A DNA stretch of 64,000 bases from Aurantimonas coralicida (GCA_011050685.1 DRFF01000190.1:35120-99119), one strand, 5' to 3'. Positions 37,001 through 45,023 are shown, counted from the stretch's first letter. The notes: a model not told the origin generated them from the letters alone. Made by a program: numbers and translations.

Positions 37001-37230
37001 CCCCCTCCACGCAATGGTGGACTGAACTGTCGAGCGCCATCGCCGGCGGCCTCACCTTCGCGACCATCCTCACACTGGTGCTGACGCCCGCCCTTTTGAT
37101 GCTCGGCGAAAGCATTACCGCGTGGGTAAAGCGGCGACGCGGCCTCGATGCGCCGAGCCCGCTGCGCGGCGATCCGCTGGCCGGCGGCACGCCGAAGTCG
37201 CCGCCGGGCGCCACGGTTCCGGCGGAGTGA
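34021..37230 (+). CDS. RND (AcrB/HAE1-like) efflux pump
   Basis: This 1069-residue inner-membrane pump has the RND layout: transmembrane helix 1, a large periplasmic loop, the central block of helices, a second loop, and the C-terminal helices ending before a proline-rich tail. It contains FSLILVVGMLVDGAIVTTEL, equivalent to the AcrB proton-relay segment, with Asp398 kept and the second Asp replaced by Gly399. The AcrB Lys940 position reads Asn929 (GIVVNNNIVLIDTYN). The substrate is unknown. No outer-membrane TolC gene accompanies it, so a TolC encoded elsewhere is implied. It ends flush against dctM on the other strand. Confidence 0.94.
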   Translation: MNALIEAGFDRSRTVLLILALILVAGVIGYQAIPKESSPDIPIPVMYVTATLEGISPEDSERLLVRPLETELSSLSGLDEMESHAAEGYASVQLKFEAGFDADEALTDVKDAVDRAKPNLPAEVDEPKVNEVNTSLFPILTVVLSGPIPERSLVNIANALSDDLEALSGVLEVDIGGDRDELMEVLIEPTVFETYNLSFDELVSQISRNNRLIAAGALDTGAGRIVLKVPGLIEDIRDVLDMPVKVDGSTVLTFKDVAIARRTFEDPDGFARIDGEPSLALEIKKRSGANIIETVDAVRAVVDRHKATWPDTVGVEYLQDESAQVKTMLGDLENNVISAIILVMIVIVATLGLRSSILVGLSIPGSFLAGITILWAFGFTMNIVVLFSLILVVGMLVDGAIVTTELADRRLLEGASPRDAYRHAAQRMAWPIIASTVTTLVVFTPLLFWPGLVGEFMKFLPLTVLITLTASLFMALVFIPVLGGLIGKAQPMPAKQRRELEAAENGDLSLIGGLTGVYLRILRSAVKGPFATLVIALSLLVGAIYGFSQYGKGVEFFPAIEPEFAQVQIRARDNFSIFEKDALVRRVEERLLGMDEVETVYARTLGESGSRQLGADVIGTIQLELDEWDTRRKAVLIFDDIRARVADIPGITIQVQQEQNGPAGGKPINVKLRGSDLNSLANGVVMLRGLMEDIGGFENVTDTRSPPGVEWQLQVNREEAARYGADVSLLGQAVRLLTAGIEVSDYRPDDAGGDGEVPIRVRFPAGDRTLERLEGLRIPTARGLVPIRNFVSFQPAPKVGTIIRIDQRRVMAVEADVAKGVLANDQIVKLRAALDKAELPAGVDYSFGGEAKDQAEAATFLTGAASAAIFLMFVVLVTQFNSIYQAFLVMSAIVFSTAGVFYGLLITGRPFGIVMGGIGVIALAGIVVNNNIVLIDTYNVLRKSGQPPLEAILRTGAQRLRPVFLTSITTVLGLVPMVVGANIDFIRREIQFGAPSTQWWTELSSAIAGGLTFATILTLVLTPALLMLGESITAWVKRRRGLDAPSPLRGDPLAGGTPKSPPGATVPAE

Positions 37231-38553
37231 TCAGTAGAGCCAGCGCACCATCACCAGCGTGATCGCCGGAAACATCGTCAGGATGATCGTCCTGACGATG
37301 TCGGCGGCGACGAAGGGCGCGGCCCCCTGAAACGTCCGGATCATCGGCACGTCCTTGGCCATCGAGTTGATGACGAAGAGGTTCAGCCCGACGGGCGGCG
37401 TGATCAGCCCCACTTCGACGACGATCAGGATGAGGATGCCGAACCAGATGGCGAATTCGTCCGGCGGCAGGCCGAAGTCGAGACCAATGACGATCGGGAA
37501 GAAGATCGGCACGGTGAGGAGGATCATCGACAGCGAATCCATGACGCAGCCGAAGATGAGATAGGTCAAAAGGATGATCGTCATCACCAGCCAGGGCGAG
37601 AGCCCTTGTCCCACTACCCACGCGGCCGATTCCTGCGGCAACTGGCTGAGGGCGAGGAACGAGTTGTAGACGCCAGCACCCAGAATAATGAAGAAAATCA
37701 TAGCAGTAGAGACGGCTGTTTCCACAAAACTTTCAGATAAGGCTTGCCGCGTCAGCCCACCATTGAGGAAGGCGATAAGCCCGGTTCCCGCCGCACCGAC
37801 CGCCGCGCCCTCGGTCGGCGTGAACCAGCCGAAATAGATGCCGAAGACGACCAGGAAGAAGACGACGAGCACCGGCCAGACGTCCCGGGTCAGGCGCAAC
37901 CGCTCGCCCCAGGACGCCTTTTCCCGCGTGCCGCCGGAATTGGGCTTCAGCCGGACATAGATCGCGATGGTGATCATGTAGCCGAGCATCGCCAGCAAGC
38001 CGGGGATGAAGGCCGCCAGAAACAGCTTGGCAATATTCTGCTCGGTCAGGATCGCGTAGATCACCAGAATGACCGAGGGCGGGATCAGGATGCCGAGGGT
38101 GCCGCCGGCGGCGAGCGTCCCGGTGGCGAGACCGCCATCGTAGCCGTAGCGCTTGAGTTCGGGCAGCGCGACCTTGCCCATGGTCGCGGCCGTCGCGATC
38201 GACGAGCCGCAGATCGCGCCGAACCCGGCGCAGGCGCCGATCGCTGCCATGGCGACGCCGCCCTTGCGATGGCCGAGCCAGGCATTGGCGGCGCCGAACA
38301 GCGATTGCGACATGCCGCCTTTGGCGGCGAACTGGCCCATCAGCAGGAACAGCGGAATGATCGACAGCGAGTAGCTCGAAAAAGTGGTGAAGGTCAGCGA
38401 TTTCAGCTGCGCCAGGATCGGCGTAGGCCGACCGAGGACGAGCCAGTTGCCGACGAAGCCGCAGACCAGCATGGCCAGCCCGATCGGCATCCGCAGGAAG
38501 ATGAGCACCAGAAGAACCGGGAAGGACAGCAGCGCGAGTTCGAGATTGGACAA
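37231..38553 (-). CDS. dctM: TRAP transporter large permease DctM
   Basis: DctM is the 12-helix channel subunit of a TRAP transporter driven by a sodium or proton gradient. The 440-residue product is hydrophobic throughout, with the family motifs FVGNWLVLGRPTPILAQLKS, GACAGFGAICGSSIATAATM, PELKRYGYDGGLATGTLAAG and GTLGILIPPSVILVIYAILT. Its stop codon abuts that of the RND pump (TGATCA on the plus strand), so the two operons converge without any spacer. It follows dctQ by 4 bp. Confidence 0.95.
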   Translation of the reverse strand: MSNLELALLSFPVLLVLIFLRMPIGLAMLVCGFVGNWLVLGRPTPILAQLKSLTFTTFSSYSLSIIPLFLLMGQFAAKGGMSQSLFGAANAWLGHRKGGVAMAAIGACAGFGAICGSSIATAATMGKVALPELKRYGYDGGLATGTLAAGGTLGILIPPSVILVIYAILTEQNIAKLFLAAFIPGLLAMLGYMITIAIYVRLKPNSGGTREKASWGERLRLTRDVWPVLVVFFLVVFGIYFGWFTPTEGAAVGAAGTGLIAFLNGGLTRQALSESFVETAVSTAMIFFIILGAGVYNSFLALSQLPQESAAWVVGQGLSPWLVMTIILLTYLIFGCVMDSLSMILLTVPIFFPIVIGLDFGLPPDEFAIWFGILILIVVEVGLITPPVGLNLFVINSMAKDVPMIRTFQGAAPFVAADIVRTIILTMFPAITLVMVRWLY

Positions 38554-38557
38554 GGGG

Positions 38558-39109
38558 TTACGCTCGGGTCTTCTGGAGAAGAATCAAGCATACGTGCGCC
38601 GAGCGCCTCACGGTCGCGAGGCAGGCGAGCAGGAAGACAATGGCGCCGACAAGCGAGAGCGCGTATCCCCACCAGACCGGAATCGCCAGAATGAAGCTCT
38701 CCTCTCCCGTCCGCATCTTGTCCTGGAGCCCGGCCAGAAGCCGCCAGAGAATGATGGCGGACGCGCCGGTCATCAGCGCATTGCCTGCGAGGTCGGTGAT
38801 CGCAACGCCGCGCCGCCCCAACGCCCCGGCGAAGAGATCCACCGTCACGTGGCCGCGCTTCAACTGGCACAGAGGCAGAAAGAGAAACACCGCGACGCCG
38901 GAAGCGATCTCGACCATCTCGAAATCGCCGGGCACCGGTCCGAAGCCGAAACCGAGGGTGAGAAGCGCTCGGCCCGCGATCGAAACGCAGGTCAAAACGA
39001 TGATGAAGACGAGGCAGAAGCCGCCGGCATAGGCGAGCAGCGTCGCCGCCGCATCGACGCCGCGGCCAAGGCGGCCGGACCCCTCGTCAAACCCTGCCGC
39101 GTCGCTCAA
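38558..39109 (-). CDS. dctQ: TRAP transporter small permease DctQ
   Basis: DctQ is the four-helix small subunit of the TRAP transporter. The 183-residue protein has hydrophobic segments around residues 20-50 (LLAYAGGFCLVFIIVLTCVS), 60-80, 100-120 and 140-165, and the DctQ region LCQLKRGHVTVDLFAGALGR. It lies between dctP (84 bp upstream gap) and dctM (4 bp). Confidence 0.92.
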   Translation of the reverse strand: MSDAAGFDEGSGRLGRGVDAAATLLAYAGGFCLVFIIVLTCVSIAGRALLTLGFGFGPVPGDFEMVEIASGVAVFLFLPLCQLKRGHVTVDLFAGALGRRGVAITDLAGNALMTGASAIILWRLLAGLQDKMRTGEESFILAIPVWWGYALSLVGAIVFLLACLATVRRSAHVCLILLQKTRA

Positions 39110-39193
39110 AACCGGTTCACCATTGCATGCGGGAGAGATTGTCCGGGCCAGGCACGGCGGCGCAAATCCTTTTGCACCGCCGCTCCGGCGGTC

Positions 39194-40291
39194 CTATTTC
39201 TTTTCGGGCTCAGCGGCAGTATCCGGCTCAGCGGCCGCCGGAGTGGCCGTAGCCGCGCCCGCGCCCGCCGCACCTTCTCCGGTGTATTGGTCGATCAGCG
39301 CCTCGGCGTCGTCGAGAAGCTGCTGACGCCCCTCCCCCTGCGCGACCCACTCCGCGATAACCGCCTGCGAGGCGTCCTTGAAGCGCGCGGTCTCGGCCTC
39401 GTCGAGGGTAACGACGGTATTGCCGGCATCGCGCGCCTTTGCCTCGCCGACCTTATCGCTGGCCTGCATCGCCTTGCCGGCCATCTCCGCCAGGGGCATC
39501 CCGGAATTGTCGTCGATGATGGCCTTCAGGTCGTCGGGCAGGCCTTCGTAGCTGTCCTTGTTCATGACGATGGCGAAGGTCTGGGTGTACATGCCGTTGT
39601 CGCCGGAGAATCCGGTGTGGTTTTTCACCAGTTCGGCGATCCGCAACGGCAGCGTCACCTCCCACGGAATCGTCGCGCCGTCGATCACGCCCTTGGAGAG
39701 CGATTCAGGAACCGTCGGCACCGGCATGCCGACCGGCGTCGCGCCGAGTTTTTCCAGAAGCTGGTTGATGATCCGCGAGCCTCCGCGAATCTTCATGCTG
39801 TTCAGGTCCTCCAGCTTGTTGATCGGATCCTTGGTGTGAAACAGCCCCGGCCCATGGGTATGAACGGCGAGAAGGTGGACGTCCTCGAATTCGTCCATCG
39901 CGTTCTTTTCCACGAACGCTTGGAACGCCTTCGAGGTCGAGACCGCATCGGTCATGATGAAGGGCAGTTCGAAGGTCTCGGACTTCGGAAAGCGGCCCGG
40001 CGTATAGCCCAGCACCGTCCAGATGACGTCGGCGACGCCGTCCCGCGCTTGATCGAAGAGTTCGGGCGGCGAGCCGCCGAGCTGCATCGAGGGATAGAAC
40101 TCGACCTTGATTCGCCCGTCGGATTCCGCCTCGACCTTTTCGCCCCACGGCTTCAGCACCTTGTCCGGAATGGTCGCCTGTGCCGGCAGGAACTGGTGCA
40201 CCCTGAGGGTCACCTCTTGCGCCAGCGCGCCGCTTATCATGGCGGCAAGCGCGGCACCCGCGAGTGACAGCCTGGTCAATGTTTTCAGCAT
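39194..40291 (-). CDS. dctP: TRAP transporter substrate-binding protein DctP
   Basis: DctP is the periplasmic receptor of the TRAP system. The 365-residue protein has a signal peptide (MLKTLTRLSLAGAALAAMIS, cleaved after GALA) and the family segments LRVHQFLPAQATIPDKVLKP, AESDGRIKVEFYPSMQLGGS and MKIRGGSRIINQLLEKLGAT. Its last 25 residues are an Ala/Glu/Pro-rich tail, which is not usual. I start at the ATG at 40291, which has GGGAGGA upstream; longer in-frame extensions lack signals. The ligand cannot be told from sequence. Confidence 0.94.
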   Translation of the reverse strand: MLKTLTRLSLAGAALAAMISGALAQEVTLRVHQFLPAQATIPDKVLKPWGEKVEAESDGRIKVEFYPSMQLGGSPPELFDQARDGVADVIWTVLGYTPGRFPKSETFELPFIMTDAVSTSKAFQAFVEKNAMDEFEDVHLLAVHTHGPGLFHTKDPINKLEDLNSMKIRGGSRIINQLLEKLGATPVGMPVPTVPESLSKGVIDGATIPWEVTLPLRIAELVKNHTGFSGDNGMYTQTFAIVMNKDSYEGLPDDLKAIIDDNSGMPLAEMAGKAMQASDKVGEAKARDAGNTVVTLDEAETARFKDASQAVIAEWVAQGEGRQQLLDDAEALIDQYTGEGAAGAGAATATPAAAEPDTAAEPEKK

Positions 40292-40442
40292 GCGATCCTC
40301 CCAGATCGGGCCCTGGGACCCCAACCTATTCCTGCGGTGGACATAGCAGCCGTAAGGTCGGCACTCGTCAACCCCGACCGAGAGGTCGTGCGGCGCTGAC
40401 CGTGCCCTTGAGCTTTCAAAGCGCATTGCCCGCACGCCATGA

Positions 40443-40470
40443 AAAAAGGCCGGAGCAACGCCCCGGCCTT
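40443..40470 (-). terminator. Terminator at the end of the pyrimidine ABC operon
   Basis: On the minus strand AAGGCCGG, a 9-base loop, and CCGGCCTT form a perfect 8 bp stem followed by TTTTCATG. It lies about 30 bp beyond the substrate-binding protein stop and ends the long operon that begins at the RutR operator. Confidence 0.88.
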
Positions 40471-40497
40471 CGTTAAATAAAGGGAGCTGCTGCGCCC

Positions 40498-41496
40498 TTA
40501 CTGCAAGTCCTTCATCTTGTCGGTCACGACGCTCGACCAGGCGCCTTCCGGCTGCTTGGTGATGACCGGGTCCGAGCCGCCGCCCATCAGCACCTCGACC
40601 GTCGTGTCGGCGGAGGCTGTCTCGAGTGTGCCGTCCGAGCCGTCGACCAGCTTGTTGATCTCGCCGACCATGCGCTTCTGGTGCTCTTCGGTCTGGGCGC
40701 CGGTCATGTCGTTGTCGAGCACGATCCCGGCCGCTTCGTCAGTGTTCTCGGCGGCGTATTCCCAGCCCTTCATCGAGGCTTTGACGAAACGCGCGAGCTT
40801 GTCGACCATCGCCGGATCGTTCAGCGATTCCTCGAGCACGTAGAGTCCATCCTCCAGTGTCGCGACGCCCTGGTCCTCGTATTTGAACACCGTCAGCTCG
40901 CCTTCAGGGATGCCGGCGTCGATCACCTGCCAATATTCGTTGTATGTCATCGTTGAGATGCAGTCGGCCTGCTTCTGGATCAGCGGGTCGACGTTGAAGC
41001 CCTGCTTGATGACGGTGACGCCGTCCGCGCCGCCCTCGGTGGACAGGCCGAGCTTCGACATCCAGGACAGGAACGGATATTCGTTGCCGGAGAACCAGAC
41101 GCCGAGGGTCTTGCCCTTGAAATCCTCCGGCTTTTCGATGCCGGTCTCCTTGCGGCAGGTCAGCTCCATGCCCGACTTCTTGAACGGCTGGGCGATATTG
41201 ACGAGCGGCAGCCCCTTCTCGCGGGCCGCCAGCGCCGCCGGCATCCAGTCGACGATGACGTCGGCGCCGCCGCCGGCGATCACCTGCTCGGGCGCGATAT
41301 CCGGGCCGCCGGGCTTGATCGTCACGTCGAGACCGGCCTCTTCGTAGAAGCCCTTTTCCTTGGCGACGTAATAGCCGGCGAACTGACCCTGCGTCACCCA
41401 TTTGAGCTGTAGCGTCAGCGCGTCCTGCGCCATCGTCGGTCCGGTGAAACCGAGACCCGCGAGCGCGACCACCGCGCCTGCCAGAAGCTTCCTCAT
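40498..41496 (-). CDS. NMT1/THI5-like ABC transporter substrate-binding protein
   Basis: This 332-residue periplasmic protein has a signal peptide (MRKLLAGAVVALAGLGFTGP, then TMAQ) and the NMT1-like fold: LTLQLKWVTQGQFAGYYVAK, EKGFYEEAGLDVTIKPGGPD, and KGKTLGVWFSGNEYPFLSWM. Relatives bind pyrimidine-like or sulfonate ligands. Because it ends an operon of pyrimidine catabolism genes, I infer that it brings in a pyrimidine or a breakdown intermediate. It is the last gene before the operon terminator. Confidence 0.9.
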   Translation of the reverse strand: MRKLLAGAVVALAGLGFTGPTMAQDALTLQLKWVTQGQFAGYYVAKEKGFYEEAGLDVTIKPGGPDIAPEQVIAGGGADVIVDWMPAALAAREKGLPLVNIAQPFKKSGMELTCRKETGIEKPEDFKGKTLGVWFSGNEYPFLSWMSKLGLSTEGGADGVTVIKQGFNVDPLIQKQADCISTMTYNEYWQVIDAGIPEGELTVFKYEDQGVATLEDGLYVLEESLNDPAMVDKLARFVKASMKGWEYAAENTDEAAGIVLDNDMTGAQTEEHQKRMVGEINKLVDGSDGTLETASADTTVEVLMGGGSDPVITKQPEGAWSSVVTDKMKDLQ

Positions 41497-41528
41497 CTGC
41501 TTTCTCCCTTTGTTGCTTATGTTGCCGC

Positions 41529-42503
41529 CTACCCCTTGCGGTAGGACGGATGCCAGAAGGTCGCGGCCCGCTCGGCGACGGAGAGCAGGCCGTAGGTCAG
41601 CGAGCCAGCGAGCGCGGCGACCGCGATCTCGGCCCAGACCATGTCGGTGTTCATGCGGCCGATCTCGGCCGAAATGCGAAAGCCCATGCCGACGATCGGC
41701 GTGCCGAAGAATTCCGCCACGATCGCGCCGATCAGCGCCAGCGTCGAGTTGATCTTCAGGGCATTGAAGATGAAAGGCAACGCCGCCGGCAGGCGCAGCT
41801 TGACGAGGCTCTGAAACGAACTCGCCCCGTAGGTGCGCATCAGGTCGCGCTCCATGGCGCCTGCGGCATTAAGGCCGGCGACGGTGTTCACCAGCATCGG
41901 GAAGAAGGTCATGATGACGACCACGGCGGCCTTGGACGGCCAGTCGAAGCCGAACCACATCACCATGATCGGCGCGACGCCGACGATCGGCAGCGCAGAG
42001 ACCAGATTGCCGATCGGCAGCAGCCCGCGCTTGAGGAACGGGGAGCGGTCGATCAACACCGCGACGAGAAAGCCAGACGCACAGCCCATGAGATAGCCGG
42101 CGACCACGGCTTTCAGATAGGTCTGGACGAAATCGGCCCACAGGATCGACAAGGAATTGGCGATCCTGACGCCGATGTCCGACGGCGCCGGCAAAAGCAC
42201 GCTCGGCACGGCCAACCCGCGCACGATGAACTCCCACAGAAACAGCAGCGTCACGCCAAATACCAACGGAATGAGGATGCCGAGAACCGTCCGTCCGGCG
42301 CGGCCCACCGGCTCCAGCGCGGCGAGGTTGACGGTCAAGCGCCAGGAGAACAGCCAGAACGCGGCGATGACGACGGCCAGCGCCAGCCCGCGCTGACCCG
42401 ATTCCAGCAGCGCCAGCGCGCCAAGTGCCGAGGCGCCGGCAAGCGCCGCCATCAGGACGGTCGAAGTCCACTGGTAACCGCCGAGAAGCCGTGCCCCGCT
42501 CAC
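41529..42503 (-). CDS. ABC transporter permease (pyrimidine operon), second subunit
   Basis: This 324-residue inner-membrane permease (binding-protein-dependent type) has a helix-rich N terminus and the EAA-like loop MERDLMRTYGASSFQSLVKL followed by RLPAALPFIFNALKINSTLA. The GTG start at 42503 overlaps the stop of the previous permease (GTGA); the open frame further upstream is an out-of-frame copy of that gene. Six to eight hydrophobic segments are visible. It pairs with the permease at 42500. Confidence 0.92.
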   Translation of the reverse strand: MSGARLLGGYQWTSTVLMAALAGASALGALALLESGQRGLALAVVIAAFWLFSWRLTVNLAALEPVGRAGRTVLGILIPLVFGVTLLFLWEFIVRGLAVPSVLLPAPSDIGVRIANSLSILWADFVQTYLKAVVAGYLMGCASGFLVAVLIDRSPFLKRGLLPIGNLVSALPIVGVAPIMVMWFGFDWPSKAAVVVIMTFFPMLVNTVAGLNAAGAMERDLMRTYGASSFQSLVKLRLPAALPFIFNALKINSTLALIGAIVAEFFGTPIVGMGFRISAEIGRMNTDMVWAEIAVAALAGSLTYGLLSVAERAATFWHPSYRKG

Positions 42504-43447
42504 GACCGCCCCCCCATGCGCTTGAGCGCCACCCGCTCGCCGAGCCCGACCAGCCAGACAAGGACGCCAGCCATCACCGCGGCGGCGACCAGCGCCGACC
42601 AGATCTGGATGGTCTGGCCGTAATAGGAGCCGGCGAGCAGCCGCGCGCCGAGGCCAGCGACCGCCCCGGTCGGCAATTCGCCGACGATGGCGCCGACCAA
42701 GGCGGCGGCGACTGCGACCTTCATCGAGGTGAACAGGAACGGCATCGACGCCGGCCAGCGGAGCTTTGAGAGGATCTGCGGCCGGCTCGCCGAATAGGTG
42801 TGCATCAGGTCGAGCAGCATGGCGTCGGGCGAGCGCAGCCCCTTCACCATGCCGACCGCGACCGGAAAGAACGACAGATACGTGGAGATGATCGCCTTCG
42901 GCAAAAGGCCCTGCACGCCGACCGCGTTGAGCACCACGATGATCATCGGCGCGATGGCGAGGATCGGGATCGTCTGCGAGGTGATGATCCACGGCATCAG
43001 GCTCTTGTCGAGCGTGCGCGAATGGAGGATGCCGACGGCCAGAGCCACGCCGAGCGCGGTGCCGATGACGAAGCCGAGGAGGGTCGAGGACAGCGTCACC
43101 CAGGCATGAAACAGCAGCGAGCGCGGCGATGTCGGCTTGACGAGCACCGTCGACTTCCAGATTTCCGCGATGATCTGGTGCGGCGCCGGCAGGATCGGTC
43201 GCTCGGCGCTCCACGTCGCCGCGATCGTGTCGGCGATACCGTAGGCCTCGCCGGCACGAACCAGCTTGTCGGTCTCGGTCTGCCAGTTCATCCCGATCGC
43301 GGCGAGATACCAGATCGCCAGGATCGCCGCGACAACGGTGAGAATCGGCACGGTGCGGCCCTCGACCATGCGCCGGCCCAGCCCCCGCAGCGGGCCGGCA
43401 TAGCCGATGCCGGCGCCCGGCTCGGCGATGGGCGGCGCGGTGGTCAT
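42500..43447 (-). CDS. ABC transporter permease (pyrimidine operon), first subunit
   Basis: This 315-residue permease has an N-terminal transmembrane helix after about residue 35 (VPILTVVAAILAIWYLAAIG), and the conserved permease core LLFHAWVTLSSTLLGFVIGT and EAA-like loop LLDLMHTYSASRPQILSKLR with RWPASMPFLFTSMKVAVAAA. The ATG at 43447 is preceded by GGAAGAGG; a TTG five codons upstream is less likely. It lies behind an intergenic RIME-like palindrome that separates it from the ATPase gene. Confidence 0.92.
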   Translation of the reverse strand: MTTAPPIAEPGAGIGYAGPLRGLGRRMVEGRTVPILTVVAAILAIWYLAAIGMNWQTETDKLVRAGEAYGIADTIAATWSAERPILPAPHQIIAEIWKSTVLVKPTSPRSLLFHAWVTLSSTLLGFVIGTALGVALAVGILHSRTLDKSLMPWIITSQTIPILAIAPMIIVVLNAVGVQGLLPKAIISTYLSFFPVAVGMVKGLRSPDAMLLDLMHTYSASRPQILSKLRWPASMPFLFTSMKVAVAAALVGAIVGELPTGAVAGLGARLLAGSYYGQTIQIWSALVAAAVMAGVLVWLVGLGERVALKRMGGRS

Positions 43448-43483
43448 GGCCTCTTCCAACACGATTGCGGGCCTTCGGCCGAC

Positions 43484-43648
43484 CCCCTCATCCGGCCCTC
43501 CGGGCCACCTTCTCCCCCTTGGGAAGAAGAACGCGTCGGCGCTTCCCGCGTCCCCTTCGCATCGGCTGGGACCGGACAGGGCGCCAGTCCTCTCCCGCCC
43601 GCGGGAGAGGGTGGACGCGCGGCGGCAGCCGAGCGGACGGGTGAGGGG
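43484..43648. repeat. RIME-like Rhizobiales intergenic palindromic element
   Basis: The 165 bp element starts CCCCTCATCCGG and ends CGGACGGGTGAGGGG, imperfect inverted termini. It contains CACCTTCTCCCC near the left and a perfect palindrome CCTCTCCCGC-CC-GCGGGAGAGG at 43589-43610. These modules match my memory of the RIME-type repeats of rhizobial genomes. It sits between the ABC ATPase and permease genes inside an operon. Confidence 0.75.
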
Positions 43649-43663
43649 CGCGGCACTCTCCCC

Positions 43664-44479
43664 TTAATCATAGCCATGCCCTGCCCTGAGGCCCTCGCGC
43701 ACCCGGTGGGCGATTTCCAGAAACTCCGGCGTGTCGCGGATTTCCAGCGGCCGGTCCGGGCCGAGATCGCAGTCGATTACCTCGTGGATGCGGCCGGGGC
43801 GCGGGCTCATCACCACAATGCGGGTCGACAGAAACACCGCCTCGGGGATCGAATGGGTGACGAAGACGACCGTCTTTTTGGTCTTCGCCCAGAGCTTCAA
43901 CAGCTCCTCGTTGAGATGATCGCGGACGATCTCGTCGAGCGCGCCGAAGGGCTCGTCCATCAACAAGAGATCCGGGTCGAAGGACAAGGCGCGCGCGATC
44001 GAGGCGCGCTGCTGCATACCGCCCGACAATTGCCAGGGAAATTTTCCGCCGAAGCCGGAGAGCCCGACAAGCTCGAGATTGCTCTCGATCCGCCGCTTCC
44101 GCTCGGCCTTGTCGAAGCCCATGATCTCCAGCGGCAGCGCGATGTTCTTTTCGATGGTGCGCCAGGGATAGAGCGCCGCCGCCTGGAAGACATAGCCATA
44201 GGCCCGCGCCTGCCGCGCCTGATCGGGCGTCATGCCGTTGACCGAAATCGTGCCCCCGGTCGGCTTTTCCAGATCGGCGATGACGCGCAGCAGCGTGGTC
44301 TTGCCGCAGCCGGACGGGCCGATGAAGGAGACGAACTCGCCCTTGAAAATATCGAGGTCGATTGACGACAGGGCATGGACGGGCGTGTCAGCCGTCTCGA
44401 AGACGAGGTCGAGATTGCGGGCGGAGATGACTTTATTTGTCTCAATCTCGTCTTCTATTCCATTGTAACTACTGGTCAC
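43664..44479 (-). CDS. ABC transporter ATP-binding protein (pyrimidine operon)
   Basis: This 271-residue ATPase has Walker A GPSGCGKTTLL near residue 54, a Q-loop YVFQAAALYPWRTI, signature LSGGMQQRASIARAL near residue 150 and Walker B LLLMDEPFGALDE, as in NitT/TauT-type transporters. The GTG start at 44479 directly follows the stop of the AT-rich gene before it. The first 16 residues (MTSSYNGIEDEIETNK) and their DNA are AT-rich and unlike the rest, which suggests that the inserted DNA replaced the original start. It serves the permeases at 41529-43447. Confidence 0.95.
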   Translation of the reverse strand: MTSSYNGIEDEIETNKVISARNLDLVFETADTPVHALSSIDLDIFKGEFVSFIGPSGCGKTTLLRVIADLEKPTGGTISVNGMTPDQARQARAYGYVFQAAALYPWRTIEKNIALPLEIMGFDKAERKRRIESNLELVGLSGFGGKFPWQLSGGMQQRASIARALSFDPDLLLMDEPFGALDEIVRDHLNEELLKLWAKTKKTVVFVTHSIPEAVFLSTRIVVMSPRPGRIHEVIDCDLGPDRPLEIRDTPEFLEIAHRVREGLRAGHGYD

Positions 44480-45019
44480 TCAAAATTGTCCTTTGAGGAA
44501 CCGCGGATAATTCATGTTAGAAGCTAATGGAGTTAGACCCCAATGGTACCCCTTGCCAGAACCCGGATGCAAAACATTGAAGAAACCATTTTCATATATG
44601 TGGACCTTCTCATGATACTCAAATTGAGAATTAAACATAGGAGTTGATCCGTACCGTTCTGCAAAACTCCATATCAAATCAGCCTCCACCTCCTTATAAG
44701 CGGCTGGATTATTTCTCACTTTAATCGGCTGGAATCTCACATCTATCTCCAAATTGGGAAAATGCGTCGACAAATCAGATATCCAACGCTTCATATGAGA
44801 CCGGAAACGCTTCTGGAAATTTCCTTCGCCAATGTATAGAACTGGTGACGCTTTATTTCTATAATTTATTGAGAACGGGCGATTTGTACGGATAACATAC
44901 ACTGATTTGCTTGGCAGATTTGATTCAAAATCTGCAAGCCAGATTTTCATATTTTTCCAGCCGTCTGCTGCTGTTACCGGCGCCCTGAACTTTTGCCAGT
45001 TGGCAGGTATTTTTGCCAT
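44480..45019 (-). CDS. AT-rich gene for a GIY-YIG-like protein inserted in the operon
   Basis: This 179-residue protein has the GIY-YIG layout: VYVI at residues 40-43, then LYIGEG at 61-66, an Arg/His helix QKRFRSHMKRW at 69-79, and a Glu in EVEADLIWSF (about 110-119) followed by Asn130. The N-terminal tripeptide is a variant (SVY, not GIY), so activity is uncertain. The DNA is strikingly AT-rich (18 of 60 bases are G or C in 44581-44640), unlike all neighbours. It lies 4 bp after hydA and abuts the ATPase gene. It was probably acquired horizontally. Family placement is by motif only. Confidence 0.6.
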   Translation of the reverse strand: MAKIPANWQKFRAPVTAADGWKNMKIWLADFESNLPSKSVYVIRTNRPFSINYRNKASPVLYIGEGNFQKRFRSHMKRWISDLSTHFPNLEIDVRFQPIKVRNNPAAYKEVEADLIWSFAERYGSTPMFNSQFEYHEKVHIYENGFFNVLHPGSGKGYHWGLTPLASNMNYPRFLKGQF

Positions 45020-45023
45020 TTAT

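Noticed and set aside
34240..37014. 924-codon open frame on the minus strand opposite the RND pump
   Set aside because: It is a GC-driven antisense shadow with Asp/His/Arg-rich product; the plus-strand RND pump is certain.
42800..44365. 521-codon plus-strand open frame opposite ABC transporter genes
   Set aside because: Its product is charged low-complexity sequence and it runs across the RIME element and two real minus-strand genes.
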